Assembly (NCBI GenBank): GCA_002392705.1
Contig: DGHP01000125.1
Location: 1-5,915 of the forward strand
Source of the DNA: Lachnospiraceae bacterium UBA3845
GTDB taxonomy: Bacteria > Bacillota > Clostridia > Lachnospirales > Lachnospiraceae
Direction: 5' to 3'
Length of the DNA: 5,915 nucleotides
The notes below the pieces were generated by a model that had not been told where the DNA came from, did no database searches, and saw only the letters and a program-made list of their open reading frames with translations. Each line of letters starts with the position of its first letter. The first letter of the stretch is position 1. Of this stretch, positions 1 to 5,340 are shown piece after piece. The translations under genes were made by a program, and so were the position numbers.

Positions 1-1121
1 ACGTCGACGGACTGGATACCGTGGAGGCGGTGGACGACAGCACGGTGGTATGCCATCTTTCAAGTCCCTATTCGCCGTTCCTTCTCGGCATCTCCGCCTG
101 CAACATCGCTTCCAAAGCCTACAGCGAGAGCGTCTCCCCCGAGGAATTCGCGAGCAATCCGAACGGCTGCGGCCCCTACAGATATGTCAGCCGCGCCAGC
201 GGAAGCAATGTCGTGCTGGAAGCGAATGAAGACTATTATGGCGGCGCGCCGGAGATCAAAAAAGTGACATTCGAGGTGATTCCCGACACGACCACCACAG
301 CCATCGCGCTGCAGACCGGCGAGGTGAACTTCGCCGAGATCGCCTCCTCCAATCTGGTCATGCTGGAGAGCAATCCGCAGATCACGATTGCGGAAGCGCC
401 GACTTCCGGCTTCACCTATGTGTCCATGAACCTGGAGAAGGAACCTTTCAGCAATGTTCTGGTCCGTCAGGCCATCAACTACGCGATCAACCGTGAGAAT
501 CTGGTGGCTGTCTGCTATGACGGCAAGGCGGAGGTCAACTCCAATATCTGCGCGAAGAGCCGCTTCGGCTATTCGGATGACCAGCCGCAGTACGGCTATG
601 ATCCGGAGAAGGCGAAGGAACTGCTTGCCGAGGCCGGCATCGAGACGCCGTATGATCTCGGGGCGATCCTCGTGGCGGAAAAGTATGAGAATCTTGCCAC
701 TGTCATCCAGGCGGACCTGGCTGCAGTCGGCCTGAACACGACGATCGTGAAGGAGGAGTTCAACACCTATATCGGCGACCTGACCTCCGGAAGCTATGAC
801 CTCTGCGCGCTGGAGATGACCCTTGAAGGCGATACCCAGCAGCTTGCCCTGGCCTTCACGACCGACTGGATCGGCATGGCCAACAATGCCCGCTATTCGG
901 ACGAAGAGATGGACGAGCTTTTCGCACAGGCCGGCATCGTGAATGACAGCGAAGAGAGAGCTGCCATCTACGATAAGATCTTTACGAAAGCCCAGGAAGA
1001 GGCGGTCTACGCCGTGATCTGCAATCCCCAGACACTCTATGCATACAGCGCGGATCTGACCGTTCCCGAGTTTGTGCTGGAAGGCTACTACTATATCAAT
1101 CAGTTCACTTGGAACAGCTGA
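1..1121 (+). CDS. ABC transporter solute-binding protein, family 5 (peptide/nickel type), 5' truncated by window edge
   Basis: The frame is already open at base 3 and reads VDGLDTVEAVDDSTV, an internal stretch of this family, so the real start, lipoprotein signal and roughly the first 130-180 residues lie left of the window. The internal GTG at 21 is not a start. About 372 residues are visible, against a usual total of 500-560. Counting from the codon at 3-5, the family hallmarks are GCGPYRYV near residue 55 (usually GTGPY), the segment NEDYYGGAPEIKKVTFEVIP near 75, VRQAINYAINREN near 154, DPEKAKELLAEAGI near 200 and ARYSDEEMDELFAQA near 296; the aromatic end YYYINQFTWNS is also typical. It should be exported, membrane-anchored and bind the substrate for the permeases downstream. 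Seven cysteines are visible, many for an exported protein. Substrate unknown: short peptide, nickel chelate or another small organic ligand are all possible. The family call is firm; function beyond it is open. Confidence 0.93.
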   Translation, partial: VDGLDTVEAVDDSTVVCHLSSPYSPFLLGISACNIASKAYSESVSPEEFASNPNGCGPYRYVSRASGSNVVLEANEDYYGGAPEIKKVTFEVIPDTTTTAIALQTGEVNFAEIASSNLVMLESNPQITIAEAPTSGFTYVSMNLEKEPFSNVLVRQAINYAINRENLVAVCYDGKAEVNSNICAKSRFGYSDDQPQYGYDPEKAKELLAEAGIETPYDLGAILVAEKYENLATVIQADLAAVGLNTTIVKEEFNTYIGDLTSGSYDLCALEMTLEGDTQQLALAFTTDWIGMANNARYSDEEMDELFAQAGIVNDSEERAAIYDKIFTKAQEEAVYAVICNPQTLYAYSADLTVPEFVLEGYYYINQFTWNS

Positions 1122-1138
1122 TCTGAGCTAAGACTGCG

Positions 1139-1177
1139 GCGCTCCTGCAGCTTCCGGGAAGGAGACTGCGGGAGCGC
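1139..1177 (+). terminator. GC-rich stem-loop after the binding-protein gene, possible intrinsic terminator/attenuator
   Basis: The arms at 1139-1150 (GCGCTCCTGCAG) and 1166-1177 (CTGCGGGAGCGC) pair over 12 bp with a single G-T wobble. A small extra hairpin (1151-1154 with 1158-1161) sits inside the loop. The stem begins 18 nt after the stop codon. It is followed by a T-rich but interrupted tail, TTCCTGTTCT (1178-1187), so termination is probably partial. A hairpin placed between the binding protein and the permeases commonly makes the binding protein more abundant than the membrane parts; that role is inferred here. Confidence 0.55.
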
Positions 1178-1225
1178 TTCCTGTTCTGCAGAGGGGCTGC
1201 CGGATCCCATCCGCTCTCAGGAAAA

Positions 1226-1245
1226 CGCTTCCCGCCGGGAATGCG
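1226..1245 (+). other. Small stem-loop upstream of the permease gene
   Basis: CGC-TTCCC (1226-1233) pairs with GGGAA-(T)-GCG (1237-1245) around a three-base GCC loop, an 8 bp stem with one bulged T. CTTTT follows a few bases later (1248-1252). It may be a second weak terminator-like structure or an mRNA-stabilising hairpin in the spacer 1122-1308. I see no convincing promoter in this spacer, so the downstream genes probably rely on read-through or mRNA processing from the binding-protein transcript. Confidence 0.25.
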
Positions 1246-1308
1246 GCCTTTTCCGGATGGCAGAATGGCAGAAAACTGCAGCCCTGTATTCCGATACGGA
1301 GAAAACAG

Positions 1309-2259
1309 ATGAAGAAATATGTAATAAAGAGAATTCTCTATATGATTCCGGTTCTGCTGGGCGTGGCCTTCCTGGTATTTACCATCCTGTCCCTGACCCC
1401 GGGCGATCCGGGATCCATCATTCTGGGAATCACGGCAAAGCCGGAGGATATCGCGGCCCTGAATGCCGAGTTCGGCTATGACAAGCCGTTTCTGGTCCGG
1501 TTCTTTACCTATATCGGGAATATTGTCTTCCATTTTGATCTCGGCCTTTCCTACAGCAGCAGGCAGCCGGTAATCAACGATATCATTGCCAGATTCCCGA
1601 ATACCTTTCTTCTCGCGCTGTTCTCCATGACCGTTTCGGCCGTAATCGGCGTTTCCCTGGGCATCCTGTCGGCGATCCGGCAATATTCGGTGCTGGACCA
1701 TATCTGTGTGGTCACGGCGCTCGTATTTGCCTCCATCCCGGGATTCTGGCTCGGGCTGATGCTGCTTTTACTGTTTTCGCTGAGACTGGGCTGGCTTCCT
1801 TCTTTCGGAGCCGCCTCCCTGAAGCATTTTGTCCTCCCGACGATCACGGTTTCGCTGACTTCCGCCGCGGGACTCCTGCGCCTGACCAGAGCCTCGATGC
1901 TGGAGACGGTCCGGCAGGAGTACATCCGGACCGCGAAAGCGAAAGGAGCTCCGGAGCGAAGGGTGATCTGGAAGCATGCGCTGCGCAATGCCCTGATTCC
2001 GGTTATCACCACCATGGGAACCAGCTTCGGCGCTTCCCTGGGCGGCGCGATCATCGCCGAAACCGTATTTGCCATGCCCGGAATGGGAACCCTGCTGACG
2101 AACGCCATCCGGCAGAAGGATGTGCCCGTCGTCATGGGAGCGACCCTGTTCCTGGCGGTTCTGTTCAGCGTGGTCGTGCTGATCGTGGACATTCTCTACG
2201 CCTTTATCGATCCGAGAATCAAGGCAAAGTATCAGAACGGAGGGCGGAGCCGTGAATAA
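1309..2259 (+). CDS. dppB: ABC transporter permease, DppB/OppB type
   Basis: This 316-residue inner-membrane subunit forms half of the translocation channel. It opens with the classic DppB start (KRILYMIPVLLGVAFLVF, first membrane helix about residues 9-31), then the conserved LTPGDPG at 29-35. Further helices lie near 100-122, 133-157, 172-190, 228-255 and 276-300. The EAA coupling loop that docks on an ATPase spans about 204-225, with EYIRTAKAKGA and HALRNALIPV. The end YAFIDPRIK (297-305) is also typical, and the length is normal. ATG 1309 is chosen because GGAG at 1298-1301 lies 7 nt upstream. The gene overlaps the next permease by 8 nt, implying coupled translation. The symbol marks the family only and does not show that dipeptides are the substrate. 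Confidence 0.95.
   Translation: MKKYVIKRILYMIPVLLGVAFLVFTILSLTPGDPGSIILGITAKPEDIAALNAEFGYDKPFLVRFFTYIGNIVFHFDLGLSYSSRQPVINDIIARFPNTFLLALFSMTVSAVIGVSLGILSAIRQYSVLDHICVVTALVFASIPGFWLGLMLLLLFSLRLGWLPSFGAASLKHFVLPTITVSLTSAAGLLRLTRASMLETVRQEYIRTAKAKGAPERRVIWKHALRNALIPVITTMGTSFGASLGGAIIAETVFAMPGMGTLLTNAIRQKDVPVVMGATLFLAVLFSVVVLIVDILYAFIDPRIKAKYQNGGRSRE
2239..2243 (+). promoter_or_regulatory. Ribosome binding site fixing the GTG start of the DppC-type gene
   Basis: GGAGG lies inside the end of the DppB-type gene, 8 nt before GTG 2252. It supports this GTG over the in-frame ATG at 2276, which has only a poor GGCGCATG-type context. Confidence 0.75.
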
Positions 2260-3118
2260 GAGAAAATCGAGGCGCATGGTCCAGGTGAAGGAATTCTGGC
2301 GGCGTTTTACCAAGAATAAGACGGCAGTTCTGGGGCTGTGCATCATGATCTTTATTCTGCTGATCGTGATTTTCGCGGACGTGATTGTTCCCTATTCCAG
2401 GTGCATCGAGCAGGCGGGGGCGGAGCGGCTCCAGGGACCGGGCCCGAAGCATTTCTTCGGAACCGATGAGTACGGCAGGGACCTTTTCGCCCGGGTCATC
2501 CACGGATCGCGCTTCTCCCTCTTCATCGGCGTGGCCACCAGCCTGATGGCCCTGGTCTTCGGCTCCCTGATCGGAGCAAGCGCCGGATATTTCGGGGGAA
2601 TGATTGACAATGCCATCATGCGCGTGGTGGACGTGTTCATGTGTGTTCCGCCCATCCTGCTGTCCCTGGCGGTGGTAGCCGCACTGGGGACAAATCTGCG
2701 GAACCTGATCATCGCCATGACCATCTCCTGCATACCGGGAAATGTCCGCCTGATCCGCTCGGTCGTGCTGACGGTGGCTGAACAGGATTATGTGGAGGCT
2801 GCCAGGTCCTACGGGACGGGGAACGGACGCATCATCCTGCGCTACGTCCTTCCGAACGCGATGGGGCCGATCATCGTCAATACGACCATGATGATCTCCG
2901 ATATGATTCTTTCCGCTGCCGGCCTGAGCTTTATCGGCATGGGAATCCAGCCGCCGGCGCCGGAATGGGGCGCCCTGCTGTCCAATGCCCAGACCTATCT
3001 GCTCTCGGCTCCTTATATGCTTCTGTTCCCGGGACTGTTTATCATTATCACATCCCTGGCCTTCAACCTGGTAGGCGACGGGCTGACGGATGCCCTGGAT
3101 CCGAAGCTGAAAGACTGA
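2252..3118 (+). CDS. dppC: ABC transporter permease, DppC/OppC type
   Basis: This is the second channel subunit, 288 residues, starting with GTG. A basic cytoplasmic N-terminus (NKRKSRRMVQVKEFWRRF) precedes the first helix at about 24-47. The DppC signature HFFGTDEYGRDLFARVIHG is at 67-85, after a short extracytoplasmic segment. The EAA loop is at about 179-207 (DYVEAARSYG ... PNAMGPI), where it contacts an ATPase. LSFIGMGIQPPAPEWG follows at 225-240, and the protein ends FNLVGDGLTDALDPKLKD, exactly as full-length family members do. The start overlaps the DppB-type stop by 8 nt and has its own GGAGG. A 57-nt gap separates it from the ATPase genes, without a visible terminator, so the genes are most likely cotranscribed. 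Substrate specificity is not readable from this subunit. Confidence 0.95.
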   Translation: MNKRKSRRMVQVKEFWRRFTKNKTAVLGLCIMIFILLIVIFADVIVPYSRCIEQAGAERLQGPGPKHFFGTDEYGRDLFARVIHGSRFSLFIGVATSLMALVFGSLIGASAGYFGGMIDNAIMRVVDVFMCVPPILLSLAVVAALGTNLRNLIIAMTISCIPGNVRLIRSVVLTVAEQDYVEAARSYGTGNGRIILRYVLPNAMGPIIVNTTMMISDMILSAAGLSFIGMGIQPPAPEWGALLSNAQTYLLSAPYMLLFPGLFIIITSLAFNLVGDGLTDALDPKLKD

Positions 3119-3175
3119 CGGCAGATTGGCGCAGAGAAGGGAAGCATACAGAGAAAGGAACAGGCGCGGAAAACG

Positions 3176-4198
3176 ATGGAAGACAGGAAACAGAAACTGC
3201 TCGACATAGAGCATCTTTCGATCATATATAAAACGGATCTGGAGACGGTATACGCCGTAAATGATATCAGTCTGTCCCTGGAAGCGGGACAGACCCTGGG
3301 ACTGGTCGGAGAGACCGGCGCGGGGAAAACCACAACGGCCCTGGCCGTGATGGGCCTGCTGCCTGAGCGGACGGCCCGCATCACCGGGGGAAAGATCCTT
3401 CTGGACGGGCAGGATGTCTGCGGGATGACGGAAAAGGAGCTGCTCCGCCTGCGCGGAGAGAAGGCTTCCATGATCTTCCAGGATCCGATGACGGCTCTGA
3501 ATCCCGTTCTGACCGTCGGCTCCCAGATCGGGGAAGCTCTGTACCTGCACAACGAGCAGGAACTGAGCCGGGATCAGATCGAGAAAAAAGTGGAAGAGAC
3601 TCTTGAGATGGTCGGGATCCCGAAGGAGCGGAAAAATGAGTATCCCTACCAGTTCTCCGGCGGAATGCGCCAGAGAGTGGTCATCGCCATCGCCCTGGTC
3701 TGCAATCCGGACCTTCTGATCGCGGATGAGCCGACCACGGCTCTGGACGTGACCATCCAGGCCCAGATCCTCTCCATGATCTGCGACCTGCAGCGCAGGT
3801 ACGGGACCTCCGTCATTATGATCACGCATGATCTGGGCGTTGTGGCGGAGACCTGCGACATGGTCGGGATCATGTACGCGGGCGAGATCGTGGAATACGG
3901 CACGCTGGAGGATATTTTCACGGGGGACGATCATCACCCATATACAAAGGGACTTTTCGGGTCCATACCGAACCTCTGGGAGGAATCGGACCGGCTCCAT
4001 CCCATAGAAGGCCTGATGCCGGATCCGACGCAGCTGCCGCCGGGCTGCCGCTTCGCGCCGCGCTGTGCGGAATGCAGAGAGATCTGCCGCGGCACAAAAC
4101 CGCCTCTGCAGGAAGAGAACGGACATCAGATCCGCTGCCATTTCCATGGCGGGGCTTCCCGGAAGGCGGAAGAGAGAAAGGAGGAGGCCGATGAGTGA
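3176..4198 (+). CDS. oppD: ABC transporter ATP-binding protein, OppD/DppD type
   Basis: This 340-residue cytoplasmic ATPase is one half of the motor. All nucleotide-binding motifs are intact: Walker A GETGAGKT at 45-52, Q-loop Q102 in FQDP, signature SGGMRQR at 161-167 (M instead of Q is common in OppD proteins), Walker B LIADEP at 181-186 with catalytic E185, D-loop TALD at 188-191 and H-loop H218 in THDL. The C-terminal oligopeptide-transporter extension starts near HHPYTKGL (253-260) and carries C291, C297, C304 and C321 plus an extra C300; four cysteines in this spacing are reported to hold a 4Fe-4S cluster in some OppD/DppD proteins. A charged tail ([12 protein letters not shown]) follows. 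ATG 3176 has only a weak GGAAA site nearby; AAAGGAA at 3154-3160 lies far upstream, and no other in-frame start is close. The end overlaps the next gene by 8 nt. Confidence 0.96.
   Translation: MEDRKQKLLDIEHLSIIYKTDLETVYAVNDISLSLEAGQTLGLVGETGAGKTTTALAVMGLLPERTARITGGKILLDGQDVCGMTEKELLRLRGEKASMIFQDPMTALNPVLTVGSQIGEALYLHNEQELSRDQIEKKVEETLEMVGIPKERKNEYPYQFSGGMRQRVVIAIALVCNPDLLIADEPTTALDVTIQAQILSMICDLQRRYGTSVIMITHDLGVVAETCDMVGIMYAGEIVEYGTLEDIFTGDDHHPYTKGLFGSIPNLWEESDRLHPIEGLMPDPTQLPPGCRFAPRCAECREICRGTKPPLQEENGHQIRCHFHGGASRKAEERKEEADE
4180..4187 (+). promoter_or_regulatory. Ribosome binding site fixing the OppF-type start
   Basis: GGAGGAGG ends 3 nt before ATG 4191, with the first GGAGG copy (4180-4184) at a 6-nt spacing. 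It decides for this ATG over an in-frame ATG at 4065, which would add 42 arginine/alanine-rich residues lying wholly inside the OppD-type gene and unlike anything in the family. Confidence 0.85.
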
Positions 4199-5150
4199 TC
4201 CGATCCTGGAAGTGCAGGGACTGAAAAAATATTTCCGGACATCCGCCGGGGCGCTTCACGCAGTGGACGATGTCAGTTTTTCCATCGGAAGAGGGCAGAC
4301 CATGGGCGTTGTCGGCGAGTCCGGCTGCGGCAAATCGACCCTCGGGCGCACCATTCTGCAGCTCCACGAACCGTCGGGCGGGAAGATCTTTTTCTCAGGC
4401 AGGGAAGTGACCGGAATGTCCAGACGGGCATTCAGGGAAGTGCGGCCGAAGATGCAGATGATTTTCCAGGACCCCTATTCCAGCCTGAACGGCCGCATGA
4501 CCGTGTCCCAGCTGATCGCGGAGCCGCTGATTGTCAATAAGGTCTGCCGCAGCCGCACGGAGATCGACGAGCGGGTGGAGGAGATGATGGATACGGTCGG
4601 ACTCGCAAAGCGGCTCGCCCTTTCCTATCCGCACGAACTGGACGGGGGAAGGCGGCAGCGCATCGGCATTGCCAGGGCCCTGATCCTTAAGCCGGAGTTT
4701 GTTGTCTGCGATGAGCCGGTATCAGCCCTGGACGTCTCGATCCAGGCCCAGATCCTGAATCTTCTGATGGATCTGCAGGACCGGATGGGGCTGACCTATC
4801 TGTTTATTACCCATGACCTGTCCGTAGTCAAGCACATATCAGACGAGATCATGGTGATGTATCTGGGCAAATGTGTGGAAAAGGCGCCGGCCGGGGAGAT
4901 CTTCCGGAACCCGCTGCATCCCTATACAAAGGCCCTGCTGGCGGCGATCCCGATTCCGGATATCTCTTCCAAGCACAAGCACCGGGATCTTCTGCAGGGG
5001 GAGGTGGCAAGTCCTGTCAATCCGAAGCCCGGCTGCCGTTTCGCGGCCCGCTGTCCCATGGCGTCGGAGCGCTGCAGGAGCGGGGAGATTCCGCTTACGG
5101 AGCAGGCGCCGGGACATTTCACTGCCTGCCTGAAGGCATCGCTGTCCTGA
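4191..5150 (+). CDS. oppF: ABC transporter ATP-binding protein, OppF/DppF type, with altered signature motif
   Basis: This 319-residue ATPase partners the OppD-type protein in the motor. Walker A GESGCGKST is at 42-50, Q-loop Q93 in IFQDP, Walker B VVCDEP at 171-176 with catalytic E175, D-loop SALD at 178-181 and H-loop H208 in THDL. The ABC signature reads LDGGRRQR at 150-157, where LSGGQRQR is usual: the serine that contacts the ATP gamma-phosphate is aspartate and the glutamine is arginine. I recall similar motifs in related clostridial proteins, so it is probably a lineage trait and not a sequencing error. The C-terminal extension begins near HPYTKALL (243-250) and has C282, C288, C295 and C313, matching the spacing in the partner ATPase. 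The start overlaps the partner's stop by 8 nt and has a strong ribosome binding site. No clear T-tailed terminator follows. Confidence 0.95.
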   Translation: MSDPILEVQGLKKYFRTSAGALHAVDDVSFSIGRGQTMGVVGESGCGKSTLGRTILQLHEPSGGKIFFSGREVTGMSRRAFREVRPKMQMIFQDPYSSLNGRMTVSQLIAEPLIVNKVCRSRTEIDERVEEMMDTVGLAKRLALSYPHELDGGRRQRIGIARALILKPEFVVCDEPVSALDVSIQAQILNLLMDLQDRMGLTYLFITHDLSVVKHISDEIMVMYLGKCVEKAPAGEIFRNPLHPYTKALLAAIPIPDISSKHKHRDLLQGEVASPVNPKPGCRFAARCPMASERCRSGEIPLTEQAPGHFTACLKASLS

Positions 5151-5158
5151 AGAGGGCA

Positions 5159-5182
5159 GCGCTTTCCCTGCCACGGAAACGC
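5159..5182 (+). other. Bulged hairpin downstream of the OppF-type gene
   Basis: GCG-(C)-TTTCC (5159-5167) pairs with GGAAA-CGC (5175-5182) around a 7-nt loop. No T-run follows, so it does not look like an ordinary intrinsic terminator; it may protect the 3' end of the transporter message. Confidence 0.35.
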
Positions 5183-5215
5183 AGCGTCCGCGCGGACACT
5201 TCCGGGCGGACACTG
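5182..5215 (+). repeat. Palindrome plus overlapping direct repeats with mutually exclusive pairings
   Basis: GTCCGCGCGGAC (5186-5197) is a perfect 12-nt palindrome. GCGGACACT occurs at 5192-5200 and again at 5206-5214, a 14-nt period. The left arm CAGCGTCCGC (5182-5191) can pair with the distal copy, GCGGACACTG (5206-5215), over 10 positions with one C-A mismatch, or its last six bases can pair with the near copy instead. It could be an operator for a dimeric repressor or a switching RNA fold; nothing here tells which. Confidence 0.45.
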
Positions 5216-5227
5216 AAGAAGCTGTGA

Positions 5228-5250
5228 CGCTTCCCATTGTCAGGGAAACG
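5228..5250 (+). other. Second hairpin resembling the one at 5159-5182
   Basis: TTCCC (5231-5235) pairs with GGGAA (5243-5247) around ATTGTCA, extended outward by CG/CG pairs (5228-5229 with 5249-5250) past a C-A mismatch. Its right side, GGAAACGCAG, is identical over 10 nt to the right side of the earlier hairpin, so the two may be diverged copies of one element. Confidence 0.3.
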
Positions 5251-5264
5251 CAGAACAAGACGGA

Positions 5265-5294
5265 CCGTTTTGCTGCCGCGCGTCCGGGCATAAT
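5265..5294 (+). promoter_or_regulatory. Possible weak promoter for the flavoprotein gene
   Basis: CATAAT at 5289-5294 matches five of six bases of a sigma-A -10 box and lies 46 nt before the start codon. No good -35 box accompanies it; CCGTTT at 5265-5270 has an acceptable 18-nt spacing but a poor match, and TTGCTG at 5270-5275 is too close (13 nt). If real, it probably needs an activator. Confidence 0.25.
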
Positions 5295-5330
5295 TCAGAA
5301 GAGGCGGAACTGATACAGGAAAGATGCAAA

Positions 5331-5335
5331 AGGAG
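5331..5335 (+). promoter_or_regulatory. Ribosome binding site of the flavoprotein gene
   Basis: AGGAG lies 5 nt before ATG 5341, inside AAAAGGAGAAGCT, and fixes the start at this ATG. Confidence 0.7.
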
Positions 5336-5340
5336 AAGCT

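Larger units (their letters stand above)
5151..5340 (+). other. Structured spacer between the importer and the flavoprotein gene
   Basis: These 190 nt hold no gene I can support. They do hold several repeats: a hairpin at 5159-5182, a perfect 12-nt palindrome at 5186-5197, a 9-nt direct repeat (5192-5200 and 5206-5214), a longer imperfect stem 5182-5191 with 5206-5215, a second hairpin near 5228-5250, and the 10-mer GGAAACGCAG twice (5175-5184, 5244-5253). A CATAAT box at 5289-5294 might be a -10 element. The mix suggests a regulatory leader or operator region, or a processed mRNA junction. Confidence 0.5.

Noticed and set aside
21..23. GTG as start codon of the solute-binding protein
   Set aside because: The frame is open to the window edge with family-like sequence before it, no ribosome binding site precedes it, and the family's N-terminal domain and signal peptide would be missing.
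1105..1701. 198-codon - strand frame across the spacer and the start of the DppB-type gene
   Set aside because: Its larger part is antisense to a certain gene, its sequence is glutamine/arginine-rich without recognisable motifs, and no ribosome binding site was seen.
2219..4147. Long (642-codon) open frame on the - strand opposite the DppC- and OppD-type genes
   Set aside because: It is antisense to two clearly real genes, has the histidine/aspartate/glutamine/glycine-rich composition of a codon shadow in GC-rich DNA, and shows no domain I recognise.
4065..4190. 42-residue N-terminal extension of the OppF-type protein from an upstream ATG
   Set aside because: The extra residues are arginine/alanine-rich and lie inside the OppD-type gene; a strong GGAGGAGG and the family's normal N-terminus both point to ATG 4191.
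5155..5172. GGCAG/CTGCC hairpin as a terminator of the transporter operon
   Set aside because: The stem is only 5 bp, competes with the stronger 5159-5182 hairpin and has no T-run after it.
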